Of a stretch of 64,000 nucleotides of DNA, positions 42,135-53,046 are shown piece by piece. The notes beneath the pieces are model-generated. The model made no database searches. It was not told the DNA's origin and saw nothing but the letters and a program-made list of their open reading frames with translations. Source of the stretch: Haloarcula sp. DT43 (lineage in GTDB: Archaea > Halobacteriota > Halobacteria > Halobacteriales > Haloarculaceae); the NCBI RefSeq assembly GCF_037078405.1, contig NZ_JAYMGZ010000001.1, forward strand, positions 372,001 through 436,000, in the 5' to 3' direction. The translations under genes were made by a program, and so were the position numbers. The stretch's first letter is position 1. Each line of letters opens with the position of its first letter.

Positions 42135-43148
42135 CTAACAGGTCGTGTCCGCGTCGACGTCGAACTCGAACCGCGCCCCGCCCTCGTCGCCTTCCGTAAC
42201 GTGTACCGCCCAGCCGTGGGCCTCGGCGATTGTCCTGACGATGTAGAGCCCGAAGCCGGTCCCGTCGGCCGCCAGCGACGCGCCCGGCTCGAACACCCAC
42301 TCGCGGTCGTCGGGGTCGATACCCCGGCCGTCGTCCTCGACTGCGAACCCCTCCGCCGTCGGCACGACGCGGACCGTCAGCCGCCGCCCGTCGTCTTCCG
42401 GGCCGTGTGTCGCGGCGTTGGCGAAGACGTTCTCGAACAGGCGGAGCAGCCGCTCCCGGTCGCCCGCGACCAGTATCGGCGGCGGCCGTTCCAGAACCGC
42501 CCTCTCAGTCTCGACGTGGCTCCAGGCCGCCGCCGCCACGTCCGCGACGTCGAGGGTCGTCTCGTCGGTCGCCAGCGTCCCCTCCCTGGTCGCGGTTCGC
42601 ATGTCGTCGATTATCGCCTCTAACCGTTCGAGCCCCGCTCTGGCGGCGTCGATGTGTTCCGAAGGCTCTGCCCGGGCGGCCAGTTCGAGGTGGCCGCTCG
42701 TGACGGTCAGTGGCGTCCGGAGGTCGTGTGCCAGGAGGTCGGCGAACTCCGAGAGCCGCTCGTTCTGTCGCCGGAGGTGCCATTCGCGCTCGCGCCGGGC
42801 CGTGATGTCGCGGCCGACGCCGCTGAACCCCTGTACCGTCCCGTCCTCGGCCGTGAGCAGCCGGCCGGTGAGTTCGAACCGCACCACGCCCTCCGTCGTC
42901 TCGGCCCGCGCTTCGACGGTCGTCTGGCCGACGTCGAACACCTCGCCGATGGCCGCCTCGACGGCCGCGCGGTCGTCCTCGACGAAGAACTCCGTCGGGG
43001 CCATCCCCGACAGTTCCTCGTCGGTCAGGTCGAACAGGTCGTTCAACCGAGCGTTCCAGTGGGTGAGCTGGCCGTCCGCGTCGTAGACGTAGAAGACATC
43101 GTCGAGCGTCTCGAGTGCGGCCGACAGGACACGACACCGGTCTTCCAT
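42135..43148 (-). CDS. PAS-domain sensor histidine kinase
   Basis: The 337-residue protein has a PAS domain (VFYVYDADGQLTHWNARLNDLF, residues 17-110), then PAC-like GFSGVGRDITARRE, a dimerisation helix with the phosphorylated His in LLAHDLRTPLT and an HATPase_c domain (N box LFENVFANAATHG, G boxes DDGRGIDPDDRE and GTGFGLYIVRTI). No membrane helix is visible, so the signal is cytoplasmic or from an unseen partner. No response regulator lies next to it, as is common in haloarchaea. Confidence 0.92.
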   Translation of the reverse strand: MEDRCRVLSAALETLDDVFYVYDADGQLTHWNARLNDLFDLTDEELSGMAPTEFFVEDDRAAVEAAIGEVFDVGQTTVEARAETTEGVVRFELTGRLLTAEDGTVQGFSGVGRDITARREREWHLRRQNERLSEFADLLAHDLRTPLTVTSGHLELAARAEPSEHIDAARAGLERLEAIIDDMRTATREGTLATDETTLDVADVAAAAWSHVETERAVLERPPPILVAGDRERLLRLFENVFANAATHGPEDDGRRLTVRVVPTAEGFAVEDDGRGIDPDDREWVFEPGASLAADGTGFGLYIVRTIAEAHGWAVHVTEGDEGGARFEFDVDADTTC

Positions 43149-43225
43149 GCCACAGAGAGGCCGTCGAGCAATATAACTTCTCAGTCCGGACCGTGTCACG
43201 CGCTGGAACCGCTGCCGGGGCCGGT

Positions 43226-45199
43226 TCAGTTCTCGCTCGTCGGCCGGTCGGCCCGGTGCTCGCTGATTATCTGGTCGACCATCTCCGCGTTCTGCTCCTT
43301 CCGGCGGTCGGCGGCGCGGTCCTCCCAGTCCTCGATGGCCGCCTCGATTTCGCTCTCGCGGGCGACGGCCAGTTCGTCCACCTCCTGGACGGTGACCAGC
43401 TCCGCCGGCGCGACGGGGACCTCGTTGTCGAACAGCACCTGGTCGGCCACGTCCGAGAGGTTGCCGTTCCGGAGGACGACTTTCGGGTCGATGTCGGCCA
43501 GCTGCTGGGCGGTCGAGCGTCCCGCGCCCGAGGCGTCCCGGAACATGACGATGTCGTCCTCGACGAGCCCGAACCGCTCGTCGGCGTCGGCGATGGCGTC
43601 CTTGGTGAACTGCTCGACGACCTTCACCGGCGTCAGCCCCTCCTGTTTCTCCGAGACGTCGGCGAAGTTCGAGTGGTCGAGCTTCCACAGCGCCTTCAGC
43701 CGGTCGAGCTTGTCGGCCAGCGCCTCGCGTTTCTCCTGTTCCGCCTCGACTTTCCGCTCCAGGGCGTCGTTGCGCCGCTGGAGCCGCGTCACCTCGCGGT
43801 CCTTCCTGACCTCGCGCCGACCCTCGCTGCGGGCCTTCTCCAGCTGTCTGTCCTTCTCCGAGAGCTGGTCGTTTTTCTGCTGTATCGTCTCCTTGAGGTC
43901 GTCGACGTGTGATTCGAGGCGCTCGATGCGGGCGTTCAGCCGCTTTATCTCCTTCTCGTCGTCGGTGAGCTCGCGGGGCTCGTGGGCCGTCGTGTCCTCG
44001 TCCTCGCCGTCGTCGTCGAGGTCACGCAGGACCGTCTCGACGCTCTCCCCGCCGGCGACGACGCGGTCGACGACCGGTCCCACGTCGTGCTGTGGCGGCA
44101 CCTTGCTCGCGACGCGCTCGAACTGGTCGGCGTGGTGGTCGAAGGCATAGAGGGCGGCGGCCATCGCGTCCCGCTCGTGGTCGTTGTCGTAGCCCTCCTC
44201 GCGGGTCCGGTGTTTCTTCTCGTCGACCGGGAGGTCGGTGTCGGGCTCCCAGCCGGCGGCGCTAAAGGAGCGCCGGAGCTTCTCGACGGTCTCCGGCATC
44301 GGCGTCACGTCGGCGGCGACGACGACGGGCCGGCCGCGCTCGATTATCCACTCCGTCGTCGCGGCGGTGTCGTCGGTCCGCGAGGAGTACACGTCGAGCA
44401 CGGTGCCGTCGAGGGAGACGATGGCGACGGCCGTCGTCGTCCCGGGGTCGACGCCGACGATGACGTGGTCGCGCCGCTTCGCCAGCGGCTTGAACTCGAT
44501 GCCGTCGCGGCGCTGGCGCTCGATTTCGACGCGCGTGTCGCCCGACCGCGCCCTCGACACCGGGATGTCCTGCGGTCGCGCCGACACCCGGAACACGGCG
44601 TTGGAGAAGCCGCCGTACTTCTCGGTCACGTCCCGCTCGTACTCCAGGCCGGCGGCGTCCAGATCCGACTCGACCTCGCGGGCGCGCTTCTTGACCGCGC
44701 CGTGGATGCGCCGCGTGTAGCGGTCCTCGGACCAGCCGCCCTTGCCCGTTGAGCGGCCCCGGGAGACCTTCACTTCCGTCGTGTCGGTGAAGGCCGACAC
44801 CTCCTGGCCGACGTTGGCGGCGGCCAGCCGGGCGGCGGCCTCGGCCTCCTCCATCGGGTCCTTGCCGTAGGGGACGCCGTGGCGCTTGGCGACCCGCGAG
44901 AGCGGTTCGGGCCGTTCGTCGCCGGTCACCTGCACCAGTTTCGTCTCGTCGGGGAGCGAGCCCAGGACGTGAATCAGGGCGTCCTTGTCCTCGGCGAGTT
45001 CGTACATGTTGTCCGTCGCGACGATGGCCGGCGCCTCGGCCTCGATGCGCCGGCGGAGCTTCCGCCGCGAGACCACGTCTCGCTCGACTGATTCCCCGTC
45101 GAAGACCACCAGCGCGTACGACGGCGCGTCGCCGCGCACGTCGCCGCTCTGGATGTCGACACCGAAGACGACCGCGTCGAGCGCTGCCGTGCGGTTCAC
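43226..45199 (-). CDS. DUF460 RNase H-fold protein
   Basis: The 657-residue archaeal protein has a repeated RNase H/RuvC-like layout: an N-terminal VVFGVDIQSGDVRG and a central VIVGVDPGTTTAVAIVSLDG with the D-x-G-T-T pattern of that fold. A long coiled coil covers about residues 445-545 and a C-terminal domain follows. Homologues are conserved in archaea; a nuclease or RNA-related role is inferred only. The GTG start at 45199 is supported by TATA-like ATTTATAAT 23-31 nt upstream, implying a leaderless message. Confidence 0.88.
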   Translation of the reverse strand: MNRTAALDAVVFGVDIQSGDVRGDAPSYALVVFDGESVERDVVSRRKLRRRIEAEAPAIVATDNMYELAEDKDALIHVLGSLPDETKLVQVTGDERPEPLSRVAKRHGVPYGKDPMEEAEAAARLAAANVGQEVSAFTDTTEVKVSRGRSTGKGGWSEDRYTRRIHGAVKKRAREVESDLDAAGLEYERDVTEKYGGFSNAVFRVSARPQDIPVSRARSGDTRVEIERQRRDGIEFKPLAKRRDHVIVGVDPGTTTAVAIVSLDGTVLDVYSSRTDDTAATTEWIIERGRPVVVAADVTPMPETVEKLRRSFSAAGWEPDTDLPVDEKKHRTREEGYDNDHERDAMAAALYAFDHHADQFERVASKVPPQHDVGPVVDRVVAGGESVETVLRDLDDDGEDEDTTAHEPRELTDDEKEIKRLNARIERLESHVDDLKETIQQKNDQLSEKDRQLEKARSEGRREVRKDREVTRLQRRNDALERKVEAEQEKREALADKLDRLKALWKLDHSNFADVSEKQEGLTPVKVVEQFTKDAIADADERFGLVEDDIVMFRDASGAGRSTAQQLADIDPKVVLRNGNLSDVADQVLFDNEVPVAPAELVTVQEVDELAVARESEIEAAIEDWEDRAADRRKEQNAEMVDQIISEHRADRPTSEN

Positions 45200-45221
45200 G
45201 GGCCACAGTAGGCGACGGTCG

Positions 45222-45230
45222 ATTATAAAT
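45222..45230 (-). promoter_or_regulatory. TATA-like box of the DUF460 gene
   Basis: On the minus strand this reads ATTTATAAT, centred about 27 nt from the GTG start at 45199. The spacing leaves almost no 5' leader, which decides the start choice. Confidence 0.6.
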
Positions 45231-45583
45231 CCGTTCCGAGCACGCACGGTCGTATTTTCCTTTCGCACGAATCGGTAGACTACGCGTGGACAACCGCCAG
45301 AAAGCCCCGACTGTCTCGACTCGGGGGGCTCGCTGCGCGCTTCCCTCGCTTCGCTCGGTCCAGTGCTTGCGTCGCCCGCCGTCGCCGAGACAGTCGCCCC
45401 TTTCAGTCCCACCCGAAACTGGTTGTTCAGCCGGCATGGACGGGACTTTTCGGCTGTTCGCACCACAATCGTCTCGAAACCACCGCCAATCGGTGACCCC
45501 AACGCCTCTTACCCCGGCGGTCGGACGGTCCGGTATGTCTGCACCGCGGTCCACAGTAGCTCACTCCCGGGAGGGGACGCTGC
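45231..45583. other. intergenic region before the acetyltransferase
   Basis: Beyond the DUF460 promoter, this 350-bp stretch shows no gene. It contains the purine-rich GGGAGGGG near 45569 that could serve the GTG start at 45584. Open frames crossing it lack halophilic composition. Confidence 0.5.
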
Positions 45584-46144
45584 GTGCCCACTGAACGCGA
45601 GAAGATGCTCGCGGGCGAGCGCTACGACCCGAGCGACCCCGCCCTCGTCGCCGCTCGCGAGCGCGCCAACGAACTCACCCGCGAGTACAACGAGACCGAT
45701 CCGGCCGACGCCGCCGCGAGACGCGACCTCCTCGCGGATCTGTTCGGCACCGTCGGCGCGGACCCGCACGTCGAGCCACCCTTTCGGTGTGACTACGGCG
45801 AGAACATCCACGTCGGGGACGGCTTCTACGCGAACTTCGACTGCGTCGTGCTGGACGTGTGCCGGGTCGAGGTCGGCGACGACTGCCTGCTCGGGCCGGG
45901 TGTCCACATCTACACCGCGACCCACCCGCTCGCCCCGGATGAGCGGCGCAGCGGGGCCGAGTACGGGAAGCCGGTGACTATCGGCGACAACGTCTGGGTC
46001 GGCGGGCAGGCCGTCATCAATCCGGGCGTCACAATCGGCGACGACGCCGTCGTCGCCTCCGGCGCGGTCGTCACCGACGACGTGCCGGCCGGCGTCGTCG
46101 TCCAGGGGAACCCCGCCTCTGTCGTTCGGGAACTCGACGAGTGA
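45584..46144 (+). CDS. maltose/galactoside O-acetyltransferase type protein
   Basis: The 186-residue trimeric hexapeptide-repeat protein begins with the family header [16 protein letters not shown] and has [22 protein letters not shown], then the left-handed helix hexapeptides and the catalytic-His region YTATHPL. It transfers acetyl from acetyl-CoA to a sugar. The GTG start is preferred because it gives the full header and follows GGGAGGGG. Confidence 0.92.
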   Translation: MPTEREKMLAGERYDPSDPALVAARERANELTREYNETDPADAAARRDLLADLFGTVGADPHVEPPFRCDYGENIHVGDGFYANFDCVVLDVCRVEVGDDCLLGPGVHIYTATHPLAPDERRSGAEYGKPVTIGDNVWVGGQAVINPGVTIGDDAVVASGAVVTDDVPAGVVVQGNPASVVRELDE

Positions 46145-46211
46145 GGCCGCTGTCGCCGCGGTCGCGCCTCCCCGGCGCGGGGTTCTTCGCGCTGTGGCAC
46201 GTACCGCCTGT

Positions 46212-46547
46212 ATGGACGCGACAACCGACCGCGGCGTTCAGACGGTCGAGACGCGCGACGAACTCGACGACGTGGTGGCGACGGCCGACCGCGCGCTGGT
46301 GATGGTCCGGACGACCGGCTGTACCATCTGCAAGTCGATGGAGCCGATACTCGACATCGCCGCGAAGGCGACCGACGCCGCGGTGGTCGTGTTCAACCCG
46401 GAGACCGACCTCGACGCCGTCGCGGCCTTCGGCGTCCGGAGCGTTCCCACGTTCCTGCTGTTTGCCGACGGGGACCTCGTCGACCGCCGCGCCGACGGGT
46501 TCGTGCCGGCCGAGGACCTGATACAGTTCGTCGAGACGGGGCCGTAG
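46212..46547 (+). CDS. thioredoxin-fold protein with CxxC motif
   Basis: The 111-residue product has the redox motif CTICK (CxxC) after VMVRTTG, and the cis-Pro stretch VRSVPTFLLF. It should be a thiol-disulfide protein of the cytoplasm. The thioredoxin WCGPC is replaced by GCTICK, as in some archaeal small thioredoxins. The ATG at 46212 is favoured over an upstream GTG. Confidence 0.88.
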   Translation: MDATTDRGVQTVETRDELDDVVATADRALVMVRTTGCTICKSMEPILDIAAKATDAAVVVFNPETDLDAVAAFGVRSVPTFLLFADGDLVDRRADGFVPAEDLIQFVETGP

Positions 46548-46605
46548 GGATGCCCTGTCACACCCCGACAACACTTTTGCCCCCGCTCGTCGAAGCGGTC
46601 CGTCG

Positions 46606-47370
46606 ATGGCCCTCCAAATCGGCTCCGCCCTCGAAGAGGCGGGGTACCGGCTGTTCAGTCGTACCGGCGCGATACTGCTCGGGGCGTTTCTCGCCCTGTT
46701 GCTAGGCTTTCAGGCACTGTTTAACACGATTTTAGCGACGGTCTACGCGAGGCTTGGGTACGGCGAACTCGGCGCGGCCCTGCCGCTCACGCTCGACATC
46801 CCGCTGTCGCTCGCCGGTGCCGGCGTCGTCGTCGGCTCCGTCGTCTCGCTGTATCTCACTATCGTCTCCTTCCGGACGTTCGTCGCCGAAGCCCGCGACG
46901 GGTTCCCCGACGGGGCGTTCACGCGGAACGTCCCGCTGGCGATGGTGAACGTCCTGGTCGGCGGCCTCGTCTACGGCCTGCTCGTGTTCGTCGGGTCGCT
47001 CCTGCTCCTGATTCCGGGCATCTTCGCGTACGTCGTGTTCATCTTCATGATGCCGTACGTCATCGTCGAGGACCGGAACTTCGTCTCGGCGCTCAAGCAG
47101 AGCTACCGGCTGAGCGAGGGCAACCGCCTGGCGCTTTTCGGCCTGCTGTTCATCGTCGTCGCCGTCGCGGCGCTGGTCGGTGGAGTCGTCGGCCTGGTCG
47201 GCGCGCTGGCACTGCCGGGCCCGGCCTCGCAGCTGCCGACCGTCGTCATCCAGCCGCTGGTGTCGCTGTACAGCACCGCGGTCATCGCGGTCGCGTTCGA
47301 GCAACTCCGCGGGACCGACGGGGCCGCCCCGTCAGCCCCGAGCGGGGACGGCACGCCGACGACGGTCTGA
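46606..47370 (+). CDS. polytopic membrane protein (DUF7847-like)
   Basis: The 254-residue protein has about six predicted helices, with a duplicated arrangement of long hydrophobic segments and a central SFRTFVAEARDGFPDG loop. A second loop, MPYVIVEDRNFVSALKQSYRL, resembles the glycerophosphoryl diester phosphodiesterase-like membrane domain family. It ends with a disordered SAPSGDGTPTT tail. Function unknown; similar proteins are widespread in haloarchaea. Confidence 0.72.
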   Translation: MALQIGSALEEAGYRLFSRTGAILLGAFLALLLGFQALFNTILATVYARLGYGELGAALPLTLDIPLSLAGAGVVVGSVVSLYLTIVSFRTFVAEARDGFPDGAFTRNVPLAMVNVLVGGLVYGLLVFVGSLLLLIPGIFAYVVFIFMMPYVIVEDRNFVSALKQSYRLSEGNRLALFGLLFIVVAVAALVGGVVGLVGALALPGPASQLPTVVIQPLVSLYSTAVIAVAFEQLRGTDGAAPSAPSGDGTPTTV

Positions 47371-47442
47371 CGGCGTCGCCTGCCGGCCCGCGACGGTGGC
47401 GGACCGTGACTGTCTTGCCTATCCGGTTTCCTACCGGGAGCA

Positions 47443-47961
47443 ATGCGACGGCATCGGGTCGGGACGAGTCTGTACGCCGGCGTGTTGTTCGTCGTCCTCG
47501 GCGTGCTGGCGTGGGCGAGCGGCCAGCCGTTCGTCTTCCCCAGCCTCGGCCCCTCGGCGTTCGTCCTCGCGTTCCACCGGGACGGCGACCGGACGGGGCT
47601 GCCGAGCGTCGTCGCCAGCCACTTCATCGGCGGCCTCGCGGGGCTGGTCGCGTACGCCCTGCTGGCCGGCGGCGTCTCGCTGGTCGCGGACCCGACCGCG
47701 TTCTCGACGGCCGGCCTCCGTCTGGTCGCGAGCGCGACGCTATCGCTCGTCGTGACCAGTTGGGGGATGATTGCGACCGACACCGTCCACGCGCCGGCCT
47801 GTGCGACGACGCTCATCGTCTCCCTGGGACTGCTCTCGACGCCGCTGCAGGTCGCGGTCATCGTCGTCAGCGTCGGCGTCCTCGTCGCGTTCCACACGCT
47901 CGCGCTGTCCGCCTACCACCGAGCGACCGCGTCGTCACGACCGGCCCCGGTCGACGGCTGA
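47443..47961 (+). CDS. HPP family membrane protein
   Basis: The 172-residue protein has four to five helices and the HPP signatures FPSLGPSAFV and a later HAPACATTLIV, where the namesake HPP is HAP here. Some HPP proteins act in nitrite transport in plants and cyanobacteria, but the function is not established here. It ends 4 bp before the convergent UspA gene. Confidence 0.85.
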   Translation: MRRHRVGTSLYAGVLFVVLGVLAWASGQPFVFPSLGPSAFVLAFHRDGDRTGLPSVVASHFIGGLAGLVAYALLAGGVSLVADPTAFSTAGLRLVASATLSLVVTSWGMIATDTVHAPACATTLIVSLGLLSTPLQVAVIVVSVGVLVAFHTLALSAYHRATASSRPAPVDG

Positions 47962-47965
47962 TCGG

Positions 47966-48403
47966 TCACTCCTCGGACAACTGGACGGTCAACACCGGCA
48001 CCGGCGACTCCCGGACGACCGTCTCCGCGACGCTCCCGATGAGATAGTGGTCCAGTCCGGTCCGTCCGTGGGTCCCCATGACGACGAGGTCCGCCGGAAT
48101 CTCCGTGACTGCGTCGACGATTTCGCTCTTCGGGACCCCCTCTCGCTGCGTGGTTTCGACCGACACGCCGTCGGGGAGCTCTGCGACGGTCGCCTCGATG
48201 GCCTCCGCGGCGCGCTCGCGCTCCGCGTCCAGCCAGGCATCGGCCGAGAGGCCGCTCGACGGACTCTCGAACCGGTTGCGGGTGTCGACGACCGAGAGCA
48301 CGTGGACCGTCGCGTCGAACCGGCCCGCAATCGTTCCGGCGTGGCGCGCCGCCGCGCCGATACCGTCGCTGCCGTCGGTCGGGAGGAGCACCGTCTCGTA
48401 CAT
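47966..48403 (-). CDS. universal stress protein (UspA)
   Basis: The 145-residue protein has a UspA fold with the ATP-binding type motif: VLLPTDGSDG at the N-terminus and VMGTHGRTGLDHYLIGSVAE with GxxG..GS near the C-terminus. It is 4 bp from the TauE gene and in the same direction, so they are likely co-transcribed. Stress-linked ATP binding is inferred. Confidence 0.92.
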   Translation of the reverse strand: MYETVLLPTDGSDGIGAAARHAGTIAGRFDATVHVLSVVDTRNRFESPSSGLSADAWLDAERERAAEAIEATVAELPDGVSVETTQREGVPKSEIVDAVTEIPADLVVMGTHGRTGLDHYLIGSVAETVVRESPVPVLTVQLSEE

Positions 48404-48407
48404 CGGC

Positions 48408-49502
48408 TCAGACGCCTCCCGTCGCCATCAGGAACAGCGCGGCGGCGATGACTGCGAACAGCCCGCCGACGAACTTCTTGATGGTCCCGGTGTCCAGTGC
48501 GGTCGAGACGTACGGCGCTATTTGGCCGCCGGTGACGGTCGCGGGCACGGTCCAGACGACCATGTTCCACGGCGTCGACGCGAGGTCGATGGAGTGAGCG
48601 CCCGGGACGAGGCCGCCGCCGAAGACGTGGACCAGCGAGGCCAGGACCGCCGTCAGCGCCACGACGATGTGGTTCGTGCCGATGGCGACCCGGACGGGGA
48701 CATCCGTTCGGAGCATCGAGATGATGCCCAGTTCGCCGACGCCGAAGCCGGCCAGTCCCTGGAAGACGCCGCCGATGCTGTAGTTGGCGAAGCGTTCGAG
48801 GTAGCCGCCGCGCGTGTAGCCGTAGTCGTTGCCGTCGCGGTCGACACGGGTGACCGCTCCGTCGTCGGCCGTCTCAACGCCGGCCGGCCCGAGCTTGTTC
48901 GCATCGTCGGGCAGGGTCCTGTCGCCGCCGTCGGCCGACACGTCGGGGTCGCTGTCGCCCGCCTCGCCCGGCTCCTCGTGGCCGAGGTCGGCCTTGAAAA
49001 GCAGGTACGACGCCGCAAGCAGTGCGATGCCCAGCAGCGCGTGAAACAGCGGCTCGGGGATGACAAACGACAGCAGCGCGCCCGCGACCACGAAGGGCAC
49101 GCTCCCGACGACGAGGCTCAGCGCGAGCCGCCGGTCGACGAGCCCGTACTGGATGAACGCCAGCGCCGAACTGGAGAGGCCGAACGACTCGCTGATGAGG
49201 CCGACTTTCACCAGCGTCTCCGGGGTCAGCGTCTCCCCGGCGAGCACCGGGAAGACGAAGATGAGAAACGGGACGAACAGCGCCGACCCGCTGATACCGA
49301 CCGTGTTGACGATGGTGGCACCGGTGACGAAGGCGATGCAGAGCCACCAGTACTCGAACCAGTAGTCGCTTCCCGCGTCCGCGGGCGTCGGCGCGGCGGT
49401 GTACACGCCGACGACGAACAGCAGCGGTGCCAGGAAGACGAAGACGTGCTGGTACTTGAGAAACCCCTTCTGGAGTCGACTAGACGGTGACGACGTTGTC
49501 AT
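48408..49502 (-). CDS. TauE/SafE family sulfite/organoacid exporter
   Basis: The 364-residue membrane protein has the duplicated TauE layout of about eight helices: the first repeat includes SGSALFVPFLIFVFPVLAG and the second GVGELGIISMLRTDVPVRVAIGTNHIVVALTAV. A long acidic loop (about residues 165-230) joins the repeats. Exporters of this family move sulfite, sulfoacetate or related anions; the substrate here is not known. It shares an operon with UspA. Confidence 0.9.
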   Translation of the reverse strand: MTTSSPSSRLQKGFLKYQHVFVFLAPLLFVVGVYTAAPTPADAGSDYWFEYWWLCIAFVTGATIVNTVGISGSALFVPFLIFVFPVLAGETLTPETLVKVGLISESFGLSSSALAFIQYGLVDRRLALSLVVGSVPFVVAGALLSFVIPEPLFHALLGIALLAASYLLFKADLGHEEPGEAGDSDPDVSADGGDRTLPDDANKLGPAGVETADDGAVTRVDRDGNDYGYTRGGYLERFANYSIGGVFQGLAGFGVGELGIISMLRTDVPVRVAIGTNHIVVALTAVLASLVHVFGGGLVPGAHSIDLASTPWNMVVWTVPATVTGGQIAPYVSTALDTGTIKKFVGGLFAVIAAALFLMATGGV

Positions 49503-49667
49503 TGACGCGTGCGCACAGGATTGTGAACTATCGCTTAAAGCCCTTGTTGTCTGTATTTATACCAAAAATGATGGGGTTTAGCGCCGAAACGTCCGAAAGC
49601 GCACGACCCGTCCGCTGCCCTAATATCCCTAATATTTATTTCACAGGCCGTGGTAACACCTAGCGTC

Positions 49668-49838
49668 ATGAGTTTTCCACAGGGACCGATGGAGTCGGGC
49701 GGCCGGTCGAGTTACGACGAAGACGCCAGCGACGCCGCTGACGGCGGGCTCTTCGGACCCCTGCGCCGCTTCTCGAAGCGGTGGTCCCGCCGCTACGTCG
49801 AGATGCGCGTCGACGCGCTCGCCAGCCGCCGGGACTGA
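49668..49838 (+). CDS. 56-residue hypothetical protein
   Basis: The product begins MSFPQGPMESGGRSSYDEDA and ends in a basic helix (RRFSKRWSRRYVEMRVDALASRRD). The basic C-terminus could bind nucleic acid or membrane. I recognise no family. AT-rich promoter sequence (TAATATTTATTT near 49627-49642) precedes it. Confidence 0.5.
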   Translation: MSFPQGPMESGGRSSYDEDASDAADGGLFGPLRRFSKRWSRRYVEMRVDALASRRD

Positions 49839-50816
<978 letters not shown>

Positions 50817-50831
50817 GCTCCTAACGGCCGG

Positions 50832-51467
50832 TCAGGTGCCTTCGACCAGCCGCTCTAGCTGCTCGGGCGGGACCGCGCCGCGGGCGGCGTGGCCGTCGTA
50901 GGCGAACGTCGGGACGCCGGTGACGCCCTGGCGCTTGGCCGCCGTGAACTGCTCGCGGACCTCGGACCGGAGGGCGTCGTCGTCGAGCGCCGACCGGATT
51001 TCCCCGCCCTCGACGCCCGCGTCCTCGGCCAGGTCGACCAGCAGGTCCGCGTCCCCGATGTCCCGGCCGTCCTGCCACAGCGCGTCGAAGACGGCCACGT
51101 CGAAGGCCAGCCACGTCTCGTAGTCGTAGTGCTCCTTGACGTAGTAGGAGGCGACCTGAGCTGGCAGGGAGTCGATGTCGGTGGCGATGTCCAGGTCCAT
51201 CTCCACGCCGTACTTCTCCTGGAGCCGTCGCACGCCCTGTTTGGCCTGCTCGTAGTAGTCCTCGTCCTTGCCGTCGTCGACGGAGTGGTCGATGGTGCCG
51301 TCGGGGTTTCGCTTCCCGCTCCGGAGGTCGAAGGGATGCCAGTCAATCTCCAGTTCGTCTTCGCGCGTCGACTGGTACTGCCTGAGCGACTCGCGTCCGA
51401 GGTAACAGAACGGGCAGACGTAGTCCGAGAAGACCGTAATCCGCTCGCTCGACTGTGTCTCACTCAT
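50832..51467 (-). CDS. DsbA-family (FrnE-like) oxidoreductase
   Basis: The 211-residue thioredoxin-fold protein has FSDYVCPFCYLG with the CPFC active site near residues 18-21 and the cis-Pro region QGVTGVPTFAYDG. The helical insert between them (DYYEQAKQGVRRLQEKYG) is typical of FrnE. It probably catalyses thiol-disulfide exchange or isomerisation in the cytoplasm; no signal peptide is present. Confidence 0.9.
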   Translation of the reverse strand: MSETQSSERITVFSDYVCPFCYLGRESLRQYQSTREDELEIDWHPFDLRSGKRNPDGTIDHSVDDGKDEDYYEQAKQGVRRLQEKYGVEMDLDIATDIDSLPAQVASYYVKEHYDYETWLAFDVAVFDALWQDGRDIGDADLLVDLAEDAGVEGGEIRSALDDDALRSEVREQFTAAKRQGVTGVPTFAYDGHAARGAVPPEQLERLVEGT

Positions 51468-51540
51468 ACGCTCGGATATGCGTCGCTCGGGGTTAAACGC
51501 AGCCACCGTCTGTGTCGGACCGGCGCACGACCGACCTTCG

Positions 51541-52899
51541 CTACGCCTCGGCGTCGACGGCCGCGTGGACCGTCTCGACGCGCGAGACGAGGTCGTCGTC
51601 GGTCGCCCCGAACAGCAGCGCGCGCCCGTCGATACCCACGCCCTCGCGGCCGACGACGGCCACGAGCGGGTCGTTGCTGGCCCCGAACGCACGGTCGACT
51701 CCCCAACGGGCCGCGGCGTCGGCGACCCCGTCCGGTCGCTCGTCCGGGTCGTACGCGGCGACCGGGCCGTCGAGCGAGTCCAGCGCGGCCTCGACGGCGC
51801 CGGTCAGCCGGCAGTCGGCCACGAACCGGAGCGCGGGGTCGTGCTCCCGGGCGGCAAGCAGGGCACGGGCTCCCGTCGTCGACGCGCCGAAACGGACGCC
51901 GCGGTTCGGCCGGACGCCGTCCACCGTGCGGGCGATGCGGCCCTCGACGGCGGCGACCGCGTCCGGCGTCTCCGCGTACGGCGTCGCGCCGGCGACGGTC
52001 AGCCCGCGGTCGGGGACCAGCGGCGACACGTCCGCCTCGACCAGCGCCGACACGGCTCGTTCGACGGCCTCGCTCGTCGGCCCCCGCGCGGCGTCGTCGC
52101 GCGTCTCGACGAGGTGGTGGACCGCCCCCGGGCCGTCGCCCACGTCGACGTTGTACCGGACCGCGCTCGCGAGCAGGTCGATGCCGTTCCCGACCGCCGC
52201 CGACAGGGCCTCGCCCTGTGCCAACCGCGTCGCAATCGCCGAGGAGAGCGTACAGCCGGAGCCGTGGGTGGCCTCAGTGTCGACGCGGTCGTGGCGGAAC
52301 GTCGTCACCCCGTCCCCGGTCACGAGGGTGTCGACGACGGCCGCGCCCGGGACGTGGCCCCCCTTCACGAGCGCGCTGTCGGCCCCCATCTCGACGAGGT
52401 CCCGCCCCGCCCGCCGCGCGGCCTCGGGGTCGTCGACCTCGTGGCCGGTCAGGACCGCGGCCTCGTCGGCGTTCGGCGTGACGACCGCCGCTTCGGCGAT
52501 GAGGGCCTCGTAGGCGTCCTCCGCCTCGGGTGCCAGGAGCCGGTCGCCCGAGGTCGCCACCATCACCGGGTCGACGACGAGGTTCGGCAGGTCGGTGGCG
52601 TGGTCGACGACCAGGTCGACGACCTCGCTGGCCGCGAGCATTCCCGTCTTGACCGCCGCTACGTCGAAGTCGTCCACGACGGCCGCTATCTGGGCCTCGA
52701 TTTCCCCGACCGGAAGCAGGTGCTGGCTCTGTACCCCCGTCGTGTTCTGCGCCGTGACGCTCGTTATCGCGCTGGTCCCGAAGCCCCCACAGGCCTCGAT
52801 GGTCTTGAGGTCGGCCTGGATACCGGCCCCGCCGCCGGAGTCGCTGCCGGCGACGGTCAACACGACTGGCGGCGTCACTGGTGAGTCCGCTCGCGTCAT
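51541..52899 (-). CDS. thiDN: ThiD-ThiN fusion (thiamine synthesis)
   Basis: The 452-residue protein joins two activities. ThiD, about residues 10-265, phosphorylates hydroxymethylpyrimidine (phosphate); motifs are [18 protein letters not shown] and [11 protein letters not shown]. ThiN, from about residue 275 to the end, is the archaeal-type thiamine phosphate synthase, with [20 protein letters not shown]. The ATG at 52899 gives the standard N-terminus. An ATATC-GATAT inverted repeat at 52925-52940 lies about 26 nt upstream, in the TATA region. Confidence 0.93.
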   Translation of the reverse strand: MTRADSPVTPPVVLTVAGSDSGGGAGIQADLKTIEACGGFGTSAITSVTAQNTTGVQSQHLLPVGEIEAQIAAVVDDFDVAAVKTGMLAASEVVDLVVDHATDLPNLVVDPVMVATSGDRLLAPEAEDAYEALIAEAAVVTPNADEAAVLTGHEVDDPEAARRAGRDLVEMGADSALVKGGHVPGAAVVDTLVTGDGVTTFRHDRVDTEATHGSGCTLSSAIATRLAQGEALSAAVGNGIDLLASAVRYNVDVGDGPGAVHHLVETRDDAARGPTSEAVERAVSALVEADVSPLVPDRGLTVAGATPYAETPDAVAAVEGRIARTVDGVRPNRGVRFGASTTGARALLAAREHDPALRFVADCRLTGAVEAALDSLDGPVAAYDPDERPDGVADAAARWGVDRAFGASNDPLVAVVGREGVGIDGRALLFGATDDDLVSRVETVHAAVDAEA

Positions 52900-53046
52900 G
52901 TTCGCTGGCTCCACCGGCGACTACATATCGGTGCTGATATCACAACTGGATTCTACCACAATCGAATCCTAGTATGCTAATAATACTCCATATCACATTC
53001 GAGAAAGGCTTATGTAGCGCTGTGTCGGATGTGCCCTCGTACCACA

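Noticed and set aside
52925-52940. ATATC...GATAT inverted repeat as a thiamine operator or riboswitch
   Set aside because: It is short and lies in the TATA region; AT-rich promoter sequence explains it equally well, and no riboswitch fold is seen.
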